From Sipunculus nudus (taxonomy: Eukaryota > Annelida > Sipuncula > Golfingiida > Sipunculidae), in contig CM049308.1 in the NCBI GenBank assembly GCA_026874595.1, positions 47,501,327-47,565,326 of the forward strand: a DNA stretch of 64,000 nt, read 5' to 3'. Shown here in pieces: positions 1 through 12,674 of this stretch; the first letter of the stretch is position 1, and each line of letters starts with the position of its first letter. The translations under genes and the position numbers were made by a program. The notes under the pieces were generated by a model. The model was not told the DNA's origin and searched no databases. It saw only the letters and a list, made by a program, of their open reading frames with translations.

Positions 1-868
1 TCAAATATGAGTCACATGACCAACATTTGCACAAAATTTGGTGATCCTAGCTCCTATTGTTTCTGAGATTGTTATGTTAGTATGCTTACCTGCAAAATGA
101 CTTGCAGAATTTCAAATTCCTGTAACTTGGCAAAAATTCATCAAACCAAAACCATTTGAAGATAGATGGTCTCTGGGATCATTTGTGAGAAAAAATATTG
201 AACCATTTGGCTGAAAGATTTCAGAGAAGAAGATTTGCAAGGCTTTTTAGCTATTTTCCCTGTAAAATTTAAGATAATGCAGGTGGCCCCACAAAATGTC
301 CTATTCCACAATATTTGATATGTGACAGATTTTTGCATAAATCTTGGGGATGCTAGCTCCTGCTATTCCTGAGAAATCATGGGTTAATGTACTGATGACT
401 GATGACCACTGTGCATATTGAGAAAAGGTCGATGCAGGTGGTGCCACCAATGCCTCAATTTCAAATATGACTCATGTGACCAACATTTGCATAAAATTTG
501 GTGATGATAGCTCCAGCTGTTTCTGATATTGTAATTTTAGTATCCTTTTATCACCAAACGACTAAGTTCAGCTTCCTGTAACTCGGCAAAAATTCACTGA
601 ACTGTAACCATTCCATTACTGAGAAAGATTGTTTCAGGGATTATTTCTTTGAAATATTGAAGGATTTGGCTGGACAGATTGTTAAAAATTTTTTAGCTTT
701 TTCTCATAAAATGTAAGTAAATGCAGATGACCAAAAAAAAAGCAGTTTTTAAATAACTGATTTTATGCATAAAATTTGGGAATGCTATCTCCAACGGTTT
801 TGGAGATAGCCGGGGTTAACAGAAGGACAACCTCAGCTGTGCCATAGCATAAGCTCATAGGTTTGCTT
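1..868 (+). repeat. Family A repeat, two core units plus right end
   Basis: Two tandem copies of a unit of about 440 bp. Shared landmarks are GACCAACATTTGCA, AAAATTTGGTGAT, a run near 'ctcggcaaaaattca', and a GGTGGNNCCACC-like palindrome (near 283 and 437). The copy ends in 'taagctcataggtttgct', the degenerate form of the 'aggttcgctaaaaa' end seen at 16490 and 17856. Further copies lie at 15591-16490 and 16830-17856. Low coding content; the left end is outside the window. Confidence 0.75.
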
Positions 869-1899
869 ATATGAGATAATTTGATTACAATTTAATATAG
901 AATGTCTTTGACAAAAGATATTTAAGTAGAAAAAGAAGCTATACCAACAGATTACTATGGTTGGTACATGATGTAATCATTATTTACCACTTTAGTCCAA
1001 TAATTTCAAGCATAGCGAAAACTAAATGCATTATATAACTTCATTAAAACACTTTTGTTCTTAAATCCAACAATTCATATAAAATCACTCTTCACTTGCT
1101 GGGGTCCTTAGGTGTATTAATGGAACCACGAGTGGATGAGGAGGCTGGAGATTCAGGAGTATGGCCCAGGAATTATGTCCTGGAGACGCCCAGACCAACT
1201 GCTGATTTGTTTCAGTGACTATTGCAGGTACAGAAGTGTGACATGGTGACAAGAATTGGAGTAGTAAACCCTTACCTACTGGAGAAGAGACCAATGATTA
1301 GTTTTCTTATCAAGATTATAAACCATCTGGCAGCAATATATGGTGAATATCTTTCTTCTTCATTAACATGGCAACAAAGACTACACTCTAAGGCAATAAT
1401 TAAAATACTGAGGCCCAACAATGAAACATATAAACATTATGCAATTCTATAAACTAGTACAGACAGTGATAAAACACTGAAAATACGGTATTTATTTTAT
1501 ATTTGTCATTTGATTGCCACTTATTTGCGGGGGTATTGTCCATGCCAGCATTTAGAGGGGAATTGCCAGTGGCATTTACTGCCCTGGCATTTACCGGCCA
1601 ACCCTGCTTCCCCTGACTTAGTCACACGGCAAGACTTCCCCTGATTCAGTCACAAGGCCCGACTTCCCCCAACTCAGTCAGCACTGTCTCAAGAGACCGA
1701 TTGGAAAATAGACCTTGGGCACATATCAGATATATTTAATATCAATAAAAAGCTACACGCTTTTGGATGATAACTTAACTCTAGCAATAATTTAGATTTT
1801 AAGCATTTTAATTCTTATTAGTGGCTCTTGGATGTAAAGTAAATTTTATTAACCTGAAGAGTCAAAGAAATGATTTTAGTTAAATATATTGATGGTTAC
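869..1899. other. Unassigned intronic/downstream DNA of the TMEM62-like gene
   Basis: No recognisable exon. Short open frames at 1085-1294 (minus) and 1222-1452 (plus) match nothing I know and overlap each other. At 1606-1690 there are about three imperfect copies of a 34-bp unit based on GACTTCCCCTGATTCAGTCA. The G-rich segment 1505-1600 repeats GGCATTTAC-like words. Confidence 0.5.
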
Positions 1900-2011
1900 C
1901 TGTCACAAGGACAACTTCTGGTTTGATCTGGTCCACATACTCTAATATAAATCTTCTCAGGTCTGGTCCTCGTGATTTATCCTTGAATAGACTCAGGTGG
2001 AGGTCAGACAC
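1900..2011 (-). CDS. TMEM62: TMEM62-like protein, exon 2 (start of metallophosphoesterase domain)
   Basis: Internal exon of 112 nt. Reading down from 2011 it encodes VSDLHLSLFKDKSRG, then PDLRRFILEYVDQIKPEVVL, then VTG. SDLHLS is the first metal-binding motif (D-x-H) of calcineurin-like phosphoesterases. The spacing to KPEVVLVTG(D), whose final Asp would come from the next exon, matches the TMEM62 pattern of SD.HLS.F followed about 30 residues later by P.LVL.TGDLTD. The acceptor is TTTTGGTGACAG at 2012 and the donor is ACAG/GTAACC at 1899. The exon starts in phase 0 and ends in phase 1. Remaining exons should lie beyond position 1; none was recognised in 1-1890. The fit of motif, both splice sites and phase makes this the best supported coding call in the window. 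Confidence 0.82.
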
Positions 2012-2023
2012 CTGTCACCAAAA

Positions 2024-3303
2024 CACAAGCATAAATGGTCTCTCAACACTATTACAACAAGCATAAACAGTCTCTCAACACTATTACAACAAGCATAAAC
2101 AGTCTCTCAACACTATTACAACAAGCATAAACAGTCTCTCAACACTATTACAACAAGCATAAACAGTCTCTCAACACTATTACAACACGCATAAACAGTC
2201 TCTCAACACTATTACAACACGCATAAACAGTCTCTCAACACTATTACAACAAGCATAAACAGTCTCTCAACACTATTACAACACGCATAAACAGTCTCTC
2301 AACACTATTACAACACGCATAAACAGTCTCTCAACACTATTACAACACGCATAAACAGTCTCTCAACACTATTACAACACGCATAAACAGTCTCTCAACA
2401 CTATTACAACACGCATAAAGTCTCTCAACACTATTACAACACGCATAAACAGTCTCTCAACACTATTACAACAAGCATAAACAGTCTCTCAACACTATTA
2501 CAACAAGCATAAACAGTCTCTCAACACTATTACAACAAGCATAAACAGTCTCTCAACACTATTACAACAAGCATAAACAGTCTCTCAACACTATTACAAC
2601 AAGCATAAACAGTCTCTCAACACTATTACAACAAGCATAAACAGTCTCTCAACACTATTACAACAAGCATAAACAGTCTCTCAACACTATTACAACAAGC
2701 ATAAACAGTCTCTCAACACTATTACAACAAGCATAAACAGTCTCTCAACACTATTACAACAAGCATAAACAGTCTCTCAACACTATTACAACAAGCATAA
2801 ACAGTCTCTCAACACTATTACAACACGCATAAACAGTCTCTCAACACTATTACAACAAGCATAAACAGTCTCTCAACACTATTACAACACGCATAAACAG
2901 TCTCTCAACACTATTACAACCAGCATAAACAGTCTCTCAACACTATTACAACAAGCATAAACAGTCTCTCAACACTATTACAACAAGCATAAACAGTCTC
3001 TCAACACTATTACAACAAGCATAAACAGTCTCTCAACACTATTACAACAAGCATAAACAGTCTCTCAACACTATTACAACAAGCATAAACAGTCTCTCAA
3101 CACTATTACAACAAGCATAAAAAGTCTCTCAACACTATTACAACAAACATAAACAGTCTCTCAACACTACTGCAACAAGCATAAACAGTCTCTCAACACT
3201 ATTGCAACAAGCATAAACAGTCTCTCAACACTATCACAACAAGCATAAACAGTCTCTCAACACTATTGCAACAAGCATAAACAGTCTCTCAACACTATTA
3301 CAG
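2024..3303. repeat. 32-bp minisatellite, about 40 copies
   Basis: Head-to-tail units of 32 bp made of 'caagcataaacagtctctca' plus 'acactattacaa', with almost no divergence. The main variant is aagcat versus acgcat, and the two variants occur in blocks (acgcat mostly 2180-2450). One unit near 2410 lacks 2 bp. Units after 3120 carry more changes. The first unit (near 2026) is degenerate and runs into the splice acceptor of TMEM62-like exon 2. Confidence 0.95.
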
Positions 3304-3548
3304 GTAATACTCAGCCCTTTTCATACAGCATCAATAATAACAATAATGTGATGCAAGAATTCAAATCTAACCTGTCAACTTTTGCACATAACATCCTGGA
3401 AACATGGAATTTTTAGATATACAATTTAAAGAGATGTTTTTTATTTATTTAAATGAAAAATATATGAAGAATTCTCAGAATCCTTCAGGCATAAATAAAT
3501 TACTTTCTGCAATACTGCCATGTCTACAATGATTAATATGGTCAGAAG

Positions 3549-3702
<154 letters not shown>

Positions 3703-4059
3703 ACAGCCACACAACTACTTGTATGAACATGACAAATGCAACAGTCACACATTTGAATTACAAGACTACAATAAGCTTCTATTTCTGTTGTTGTGGAAGT
3801 GACTGATAAAAGTAAATAACAGACTGACCCATGCTGCTCAGCCGATTCTGACAGACCAATAAAGACAACAGCATGTAAAAGGAGGTCACACTGATCTACT
3901 TATCAGTACCAATCTGCATAGTAGTGCCTGAACATCCCAGGTCAAATGGTTATAATCTGTAACCTGCTAAGCATTATAGTGCTGCTAAAGCTGGTAAAAT
4001 AAGGTCCACCCCAAGCAGAGGCACAGTGAAAATGATTTAACATTAGGATGTCTAGTTCT

Positions 4060-4480
4060 GTTTTTAAACAAGGCCTACATTACTAATGCGAATCTGTGCA
4101 ATCGTACATACACCAGGTATAATGCTTCAGTGCTGGACCATTACTTTTCAAGTACATGTGAAACATGTATATGAAAAATGCAAGTACTAAACATTTTAAA
4201 ACAAGAACCAATTAGACAAACATCACTGCTGAAATACTTGCATGCCATTGGACAAATGCACCTTTTAAGGTCTCAAAAATAAAAATTTAATGAAACTGCG
4301 TAATAATTTGAAAAAAAATACAGGTGGTACCACCAGTCTGCAGGAACTGATGAAACACTTCAAGATGAAGGTGCATGCAAAGAATCATGGTGATGAAGGC
4401 ATAAGTTGTTCAGAAAATGGAGGTTTTGTATGAAATTTTTAATTAGACTTAGGGGCATTTACAAGCCATATAGTTCAAAT
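4060..4480 (+). repeat. Flank repeat (also at 13978) plus one family B-like core unit
   Basis: The segment 4060-4250 shares 'aacaaggcctaca', 'caccaggtataat' and 'gctggaccattactt' with 13978-14130. It is followed by one core unit starting at the perfect palindrome GGTGGTACCACC (4324) with 'agtctgcaggaactgatgaa' and 'aagaatcatggtgat', the signature of family B units. It appears to be a decayed element. Confidence 0.7.
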
Positions 4481-4830
4481 AGTCAGGTGGCTTAACGGAA
4501 TTATCATTACATGCTATATAAAAGCACCAAATTTGGTTTGAAGAATCTTCAGGTCAGTCCTGATCATTCTGGAGGGGGTGCCCACCTGCACTCAGTTTCT
4601 AGTTCTTTCAGCAGGCCCGAATCCAAAATGACAGGTTTTACGTAAAATTTCACAAGTTCACAACAACAAATGGAATGTTGTAAACTCGTTTGACTCTAAA
4701 ACTCATTTTAAATTAATCAATATACATATTAGGACACCATTAGGAAATATCATGAACAGTTATCGTAGAAATTGTGACGAAAATCATGTTAATATGGTAG
4801 GTCAAAAGGGCAAGTCATCCACTGATGTGA
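4478..4830 (+). repeat. Dispersed repeat, copy 1 of 2
   Basis: Shares ordered words with 5798-6090: 'aatagtcag', 'attacat', 'aaaagcacca', 'ttcaggtcagtcc' and 'atatacatattaggacac'. The two copies are divergent and direct, about 1.3 kb apart. Family unknown. Confidence 0.55.
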
Positions 4831-5797
4831 AACTATATCCTGTGTGTTTAAATACCTTCATGCTCTGAAGTGAAAATTTTTGAGAAGTTGATAAATATAT
4901 CATATGAATAAAACAATTAAAATTGCATAATAGTTAGGATTGAAAAGATTAAACTCCCATATAATTAAAATATATGTGGAATATACTAAAATAAATACAC
5001 TTTTACAGTAAAACCATGCATCCTTTTCAAAAGTTATATCTGATGTCCTATTTAAGAAGAACTCAGGTGATTTAAACAATTTATTGAATTGCCCACACCT
5101 TTGATCATTAATTATCAGGGCACAAATACATCTTGATCATAATATATGGTAAATGCGTTAATAAAAAGGTGTCATAAAGCAGTATTTGTTTACACTTATC
5201 CAAAATAATATCTATCTGGAGGGAAAAGGGCTACAAGCAAATCCATTTTATTAAGTATAAAATAAGCTATTGGGTGATTCTTGAACATCCGTTGGGTATT
5301 ATATATGTTTGGAATGATAATATTTTCAAGAAATTAATAAATTGCAGTAAATTTATCAATGATAGCAATGTAGATCAAGTTTCAATATGACTGAGCTTCC
5401 AGTGGCGTTTAGTCACGTGTTGTTGTATTTCTATTGGTTGAGAGTGGATTATGGTTTGTACATATTCAACTAAATACTTCAATCACTGATAACTTTATGT
5501 AACTACCTAATTCTCATAATGAAATTATTTTACTGATAACAACTTCAATTTGCCAGGAAAAGAGTATATCAAAGAATCTTGTACTTATTTACATTTTACT
5601 TACCGGTACATAAAAAAAAACTAGTTTGTATTAAATGTTTTTGCACTGAAGAAAATGTCTGACTACATTTACACTTTAGTTTATAATTTATGTATGGTAA
5701 AATGAATCTGCTAATGATGATATGGTGAAGAGACTGTCAAGTTGGCATTAATTTTAAGTTCTGTAGGCAAAAACATAGTATTTTAAAATGTCAAAAT

Positions 5798-6090
5798 AGT
5801 CAGCTAACTTAACAGATTTCTCATTACATATCGAACAAAAACACCACATTTTGTAAGAAAGTCAGTCCTTCAGGTGTCCATTGAGCAGTCCAGAGTCCAC
5901 AATAGAAGTATAACAAAACATTATTAGACCTTTACCACAATGAAGGGAATGCGGTTAAGCACTTATAAATACTTGTAAATATACATATTAGGAACACTTT
6001 TGAATATATCAAACATCTGTTACAGTAAATATGACCAAACCCAGTTTAAAGGTTAAATGTAGCCAGCTTCAGGTCAGAAGGTCACATAAT
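5798..6090 (+). repeat. Dispersed repeat, copy 2 of 2
   Basis: Divergent direct partner of 4478-4830; see shared words such as 'atatacatattaggaacac' and 'gtcagtccttcagg'. The intervening 4831-5797 is AT-rich with no recognisable feature. Confidence 0.55.
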
Positions 6091-6164
6091 CTGTTTATCT
6101 TTTAATTGGCCCAATGTTTTAAAATTAAAATATTGGAACTCGGCTTTTAAGAAATATTAATATA

Positions 6165-7838
6165 CCGTATTTATGCGTGTATAAGACGCCCCCCCCCCCC
6201 ATGTTGAGCCTCAAATTTTGGTTCAAATTATTTTTCAGCATCTTAAGTTGGAGCTGCCAGCTACTGAGTTTCACTTTGTTAGCATAATGATCACTTTAAC
6301 ACTGATGATTGAAATGGGATTTCACAATTTTTATTCTTAAAATGGTCAGTGGTATATTTTTTTTATGATGCTACAAGTGAAAACAGGAAAGTAAAATAGA
6401 AAGGTATGTAGCAGACCAAAACGGAATTAATTAAACATATCAAAGAATGAGTATTATGCAACAATTCAAATTAATATCATAAGAGACATCAAAGGGTCAA
6501 TTTTAGGGCCCAAATTTGGGTAATAAATTATTATCAAGGAGATGGCACCCACTAAGAATTAATATGTCCAGAGAATGTGCATTACAGGGCATTGACACCT
6601 TCCTCTTTGAAAAAGATAATTTTAAAGAAATGTCAGTCTTCTGCATAATTTGAGGGAGATCACCCAAAACACCAACTGCATATCAGCGTCCACATCCACA
6701 AGTGGCTTAAGGTAGACAAGTGACAGCGCACAAAACCAAGGCTTCCATGATGCTGAACTTAACTAAGCTTCCTCATTTTTTATTACGTGTTAATCTTAAG
6801 CTATCGAAAATTACATTTTCCTGTTCTGTCCACAACCATGTCACATTCACCTAATTTTCCCACAAAATATATCACGTTTGCGTAAACGACGTCGGTCAGG
6901 TTCGATTTTTTTCCGTTGTACCAGTGAGGAAGGAAAAACATAATAAGGTTATGACCCAGTAGGACTTTCGTGAACTACGTTATTTTACGACATTTTACTG
7001 TGTGCAAGTTCAATGCTACCTTGTAGAAACCAGGGTTTCCATTCTGTTACTATTTAATAGATCATTTCCCAAGAGGATATACGCACCAAATCCGGGGTTT
7101 CGTTATAAAATTGTGAGGAAATGCGTCATATTTATATCCCGCGGAAACTGTCCCTTTCTTGAACTTTGTTGACCCATTAAAATACATTCATTGCTTGACG
7201 TAGTGCAATAATACAAGCTTGACAAACATTGAATTTCGCGTCACCTAAGGAAAGGGCGCTTCATATTTATAATTATAAAGCGCTACTGGTTGTCTTGTAA
7301 TCGAAGTGCCATGTGCGAGCCTCCGTGTATGTCAGTGTGCAAGCCAGCTGTTTAAAGTGAATTGCCAAGATATTTGGCAAAATATACTTTAAAATTAAAT
7401 ATTTTTTAGGAGTGGGAATTCTGTTTCGGTCTGTCAGTTCCGCGATCCGTCCGCGATCACAGGAAATCACTGGCTCTACTGTCAGAAGGGCTCTCATATA
7501 TTGATTCCGTTAAAATTCCTGTGTCAATGCGGCAAGGGCAAACCTTTTCTTATCAATTATTATCTATGTGCGCATGTAAATCTGATGTATTAACGATAAA
7601 TATAAACGAAAACAAAGCACTGTAATGTCCTTTATTGAGTGTACATTACAATCATACGGACATGATCACGGATAATCACGCCGTCCAGTTCGACCGTGGG
7701 AATAATGCTGATTGCCGTAAATTATCCTTGGCGGCCTTGAGGACGCTGAAAAAACTTGAACCCTTGTATAAGACGGCCCCCCTTCTTTGCCAAATATTTT
7801 TTGGATAATTTTGTCGTCCTGTACACGAACAAATACGG
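6165..7838. mobile_element. Non-autonomous pogo/Tc1-mariner-like DNA element
   Basis: The left end is CCGTATTTATGCGTGTATAA and the right end, read in reverse, is CCGTATTTGTTCGTGTACAG. Both continue as (A/G)GACG, giving imperfect terminal inverted repeats of about 24 bp. TATA flanks both sides, so the target duplication is probably TA. Inside each end lies TGTATAAGACG followed by a C run, at 6177 and at 7762. Length is about 1.67 kb. No transposase is recognisable; short frames at 7273-7497 and 7676-7915 (minus) match nothing I know. The internal part (6850-7720) is less AT-rich than its surroundings. The TA target suggests pogo or mariner; the superfamily is inferred from the ends only. Confidence 0.65.
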
Positions 7839-9213
7839 TATATTTGAATATAAATCAATACTGCAGAATTGTTTGGATTATAAAGATCATACCAGTATAG
7901 GTGCGATCTGGGCAACTTACTGTATGATTGGAGTTAACATTTGCAGTCTACATGGACTGGACCAATATTTTTACTGGACAACACCTAAACATGTATAGAT
8001 AATTTTGGCGGCCGCACATTTTGGTTAAGAATTTAATGTGTATCATATCATGCACTCGTCGTCTATTCCAGCAAGACCATCTGTTTAAATTCTGTGTCTA
8101 AATACATAGTTAAAAAAAACCGGTTATTGAAACAATTGGTTGAGCTGCCTAAATATCTGATTACTGAGGAACTGTGCATCAGTGCATCTAAGTCACAATA
8201 TATGATATATGGGTAAGTGAGACGATTCTCAAAATTGCAACCTGAAGCAGCTTTTGTTTACATTATTCTAAATAATATTTAACTGAAATGAAAAATTTGG
8301 CTTGTGGCTTTGTTAAGATCTAGCCACTCTGAGACTGTGATTACCTTTTGAGTCCAAATTAAGTTAATGAGGACTTATGAAGATCAGCTCTGTGTTTTAT
8401 TTGTTTAGAATAATTTTATCTCTATAAAAATAAATGTCAGTAATATTATCGATTTGCGTTGTTAAGACCAAGTTAAACATTCTAAATTGTTTAGACATAG
8501 GAAGAAATATCCGACTGAGTTAACTTTGTTTATGATTATAAAGTTATGCATGTGAACATGAATATGCTAAAGTTGTATTATGTTGCTGTAACCGCCGTTT
8601 TATTGCAAGTCTAAAGTTCTGTAGAAGTGAACACAATATGTCTATCAGGAAAAGGAGGCTTTGTCTTGAATTTACCTACACATTTTGTTGTTAAGAGGTG
8701 TTTGTCAATGTTGGATTCCTAAATCTAAGAACCTTTAGGGTGAATTTCAGAGAGTGTTTGGAGATACTCAGTTAACACATATATTGGTTTTGGAATATAA
8801 TTGGTCAATTTTGTTATTCAGCCATAATCTTTCAAGTTTTCATTTATCTATAGACATCTTATTTGCAATTAAACCATTTCATAAAGATATTTGTTACCTA
8901 ATACATGAAAAAGAATAGCTTGTGAAATTGATTAAACCGCAGGTTTGCATATAATATATAAAAATGAATCATGTATCTGTGGAATTTATTTTAACATTAC
9001 CAAAATAAAAAAAAAGTTAAACAGTAATAAGATACAGGAATAAGAAAAAAAAAAGAAATGTAGGCTAATATTCTAGAGGACATGGACATGGACAATGTTC
9101 CTCCTCACTTAAACATTTTGTGTCACATTTTCATCATGGTTAATGACCGCCATTTTGAGATCTGTCATGAACACCTGCCTTTTAATGTAATGTGGGCTTC
9201 TTATGCATATTTA
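7839..9213. other. AT-rich DNA without recognised genes
   Basis: No exon or clear repeat boundary seen. Scattered short A/T runs; the open frame at 9082-9459 runs across the left end of family C copy 1 and is not a supported gene. Confidence 0.5.
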
Positions 9214-9990
9214 AACAAGGGACCCATGGGCCACGGCGATCAGCTGTTATATATGATAAAAAAATATGATTTGGAAATGAGGCACATGCTGGTTTTGTGT
9301 GGTAATAAATATAAGCTTTATTATGACTTGGTGGTGTTTAGCTTATGTATCATTTTGATAGTATCTTTGGAGACAGGGAAGAGGATTGATTTCATTTATT
9401 TTATTAACAAATGGAGTGCTATTGTCACACAGATTTTGACTTGGCCATATAACTTATAAGCAGCACATATAATAAAAGAGTTTAACTATTTATTAAAATT
9501 TAATGACAAATATTGTGCCAATACAATTTTTATTTTAAAAAAATAATAAGAAAATCATATAATTTTTAAAAATATAATATAACTGAAATGATTATTGAAA
9601 TAATATAATATATTCATGAATGTATTTATGAATACATTTTGAAAGTATCTGCACTGGTATTCAAATACTTTCATTTTTACCTGAATTCCCATTCTTATGC
9701 AATAAAATTTTTTAATGCAGTACATATTCATATTCGTATTCAAATACATTTGCAAAGCATTCGCACAATGTCTAGTATTTATTCAGTTTTAGCCAAACAA
9801 TGATGTTGAGAATCTAGAATATACAAACTTCACAAATTTAAATAATGATCATAAGTAGCTAGTTTTGGCTTTTATTTATAAAAAAAAATAAATGTAATAT
9901 ATTCACTTTGGATTACTTTCACATCAATCTACAAACTAGACACAGTAGGAATTTAGATTAATATTATCAACTGCATCTTCATTGATCCCT

Positions 9991-10326
9991 GTATTGCGAA
10001 ATTGTTTTAAGTTATTGGCCCAAACATAATGCACTTTGTAAAAAATCAAGAAATATATTTACTCCCTTAACAAGAGGATTGCTTTTTCTCAGGAATGTTA
10101 CATTATTAAATCAAGATTCAATTGAATACCCAAAATTAGTCCTGATTTTTTCACATTTTATAAGTTATTAGTATAAATATAAAATTAGTACCTTAAATTT
10201 TGCCCAACTTTGACCATGGCATGTTTGTTTCCTGAGAGCACTGTTAATATATAAGGATTTCAGCTTTTTAGTTTAGAAAGCTGAAAGAAATTGGCCAAAA
10301 ATTGTAGCTTTTATTAATGTTTTTAT
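9991..10326 (+). repeat. 336-bp inverted duplication, left arm
   Basis: Reverse complement of 10732-11067, with one difference seen (ggagtaaat versus ggaataaat). Copies C2 and C3 lack this segment: there 'gatccct' is followed directly by 'aatgattagtaat'. So the left arm is the inserted, inverted copy and the right arm is the original collinear sequence. Confidence 0.92.
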
Positions 10327-10731
10327 ACTTATAAGTGATGAATAACATTTACCGGTATCATTAAAATTTAACTCAAAAATACCATAGGTGACTGCATGGT
10401 GTTATTTGGAATAACATTGACATTGACATTCTATCCATCCATACAAGATTCTTACTCATCAACTAACAAATTCCTTTTCTATTAATTTTTCTTTAATTTG
10501 TTATTAAAAACCAATAAAAATTTATTAATTGTTTATTGTTATGTTGTTTTTCAAAACAACTACAAGATGAGTTGGGTTGGACACCTGGATCAACTGTGGC
10601 TGGGCATTAGTTGCCTGGCTGCCCCAGTGTATGCCTTGCCTCAAGCGTGCATAATTTGCGAAAAGGTCAACAAGGTCAACATACAGGTGACTGAAGAGGG
10701 GCTGGGTAGAGCCTGGGTCTGACATGGTCTC

Positions 10732-11067
10732 ATAAAAACATTAATAAAAGCTACAATTTTTGGCCAATTTCTTTCAGCTTTCTAAACTAAAAAGCTGAAA
10801 TCCTTATATATTAACAGTGCTCTCAGGAAACAAACATGCCATGGTCAAAGTTGGGCAAAATTTAAGGTACTAATTTTATATTTATACTAATAACTTATAA
10901 AATGTGAAAAAATCAGGACTAATTTTGGGTATTCAATTGAATCTTGATTTAATAATGTAACATTCCTGAGAAAAAGCAATCCTCTTGTTAAGGGAATAAA
11001 TATATTTCTTGATTTTTTACAAAGTGCATTATGTTTGGGCCAATAACTTAAAACAATTTCGCAATAC
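10732..11067 (-). repeat. 336-bp inverted duplication, right arm
   Basis: Arms are of identical length (336 bp) with a 405-bp spacer (10327-10731). The right arm keeps the normal family C order (gccatggtcaaagttgggca, then ttttgggtattcaattga, then tgcattatgtttgggcc). Confidence 0.92.
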
Positions 11068-12067
11068 ATACATCATTTCTGACATGTGCATAGCGAATGT
11101 ATAGAAAAATATGTATATTATATATGTTCAAAGTCAGATCAGTGGTTTTGATATTAGGCAGTCTTAAAAGTGTAACTATGGGTTTTTAATGGAAAATGAA
11201 GTTTTTCATTAATATCTCGAGGAATTAAGTCCTAGTGACCAAATTCTTAGGGGATTTTGGAGACATCTAACTGTATGCCAAATTTAAGGCACTTAGAGCT
11301 GAAGCTGGGGAGCTGAGCTCTAGCAAACTGCATAACACTAGCTTGATGTACACAATATGTGACATGGTGTTTGAAAACTTGAATAAAATTTTTTGATCAA
11401 CTAGTTTCAAATTTTCCGTGTTAACAGTTAAAATGCTAACAAAAACATGCTTTGAAAATTAAATCCACAGCAGTTACAGGAAAAAAACATGCCATGATCA
11501 AAGTTGGGCACATTTTAAGGTACCAATATTTTTATTTTTGCTAATATTTTTAAAAATTTAAAAGATTTTGATCTAATTTTGGGTATACAATTTAATTTTG
11601 ATTAATAAAAATTATATTACTGGAAAAAAGTGCTTAGCTCTAACACGTTTCGTGTTAAGTGATCAAATTTCTTTCCTGATTATTTACAAAATGCATTATG
11701 TTTGGGCCCATAACTTTTTTAAATTATATAATACAGACTTAATTTCTGGCATGTACATAGGAACTATATAGAGGATTGTTTATGGTAAATATGAGGAAAA
11801 ACAGATGAGTGGTTTTGATATAAGGCAGTCAATACGTGTGAAAATAGGTTTTTAATAAAAACTGAGGTTTTCCTTAATTTTTCAAAGGAACAAAGTCGCA
11901 AAGACCCAGTTTTCAGCTTGGTAGGAGATCTTGGGGACATCTAACATTTTGCCAAATTTTGGATTCCCAGGTCTTACGGTTTCAAAACGTGCCACATCTA
12001 TGGACGGACAGACGGACAATGTGCCAGGACTATAGCTTAGATGACTTATAGTCAGCTTAGCTAAAAA

Positions 12068-12674
12068 TTGAACATATTAGACTGTAACATATTTTTCATT
12101 GTCTTTAATTTGGTATATCATTTGCAATATTCTATCCAGATATGGCGGATCTCAAGTGAGGTCTTCTCCTGAGGTTCCATAGCTTGAGGGAAATGGGTAA
12201 CAGAGACTTAATTTCAGGTTTCCATGGAGATTTTTCATGGACCATCCTGGATATCAAGTAAGTTTCTAGGTTCGATATTTACAATTTGTGCCCTGTTAAC
12301 AGATTACTGCAAGTTTGAAGGCTCAAAATGAAGGCTTGAGATGAAAATTTTATAAAAATTAGAAAAAAATCCAGGTGGCACCACCAGTCTGTGCGACCTG
12401 ATGAAACACTCCATGATCAATATGCATGCAAAGAATTATGGTGATCAATGCATTAGTTGTTCAGATACTTGAGCTTTTTGTTTCAAATTTTAATTATTCA
12501 GGGGGGGGGGTCTTCTAAGCCCAAAAGCTCAGAGTATGGGTAACAGAGACCTAATTTAAGGTTTCCATAAAGATTTTTCATGGATCTCGAGGGATGTCAA
12601 GTTTCTAGGTCCAACTGTTATGATTTGTGCCCTGTTAACAGATTACCACATATTTGAAGGTCTCAAAATTGAAG
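12068..12674 (-). repeat. Family B core units, truncated
   Basis: Contains core landmarks 'gggtaacagagacttaattt', 'caggtttccatggaga', 'ttgtgccctgttaacagat', the palindrome variant GGTGGCACCACC at 12375 and 'aaagaattatggtgat'. About one and a half units without element ends. Orientation is that of the B element at 61324. Confidence 0.75.

Larger units (their letters stand above)
9214..12067 (+). mobile_element. Family C element, copy 1 (helentron/pearl-like), with internal inverted duplication
   Basis: The left end reads 'aacaagggacccatggg' and then 'cagctg'. The right end has a short ACGG/ACAG tract and 'tatagcttagatgacttata' followed by 'gtcagcttagctaaaaa', which folds as a hairpin in less mutated copies. 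The core has two units about 655 bp apart, marked by 'catgccatggtcaaagttgg' (10837) and 'catgccatgatcaaagttgg' (11486). Compared with copies at 41378 and 57429, this copy carries an extra inverted 336-bp segment at 9991-10326. There is no supported open frame. Confidence 0.75.

Noticed and set aside
1085-1294. Next TMEM62-like exon downstream of exon 2
   Set aside because: The translation lacks the expected DLTD/NHD-type motifs and phase-1 entry; the frame on the opposite strand is equally open.
2024-3303. CRISPR-like array of 32-bp repeats
   Set aside because: There are no unique spacers; units are directly contiguous and the context is eukaryotic. It is a minisatellite.
9082-9459. 125-codon frame on the plus strand
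   Set aside because: It runs across the left end of family C copy 1; the homologous stretches at 41378 and 57429 are short or broken, so the frame is fortuitous.
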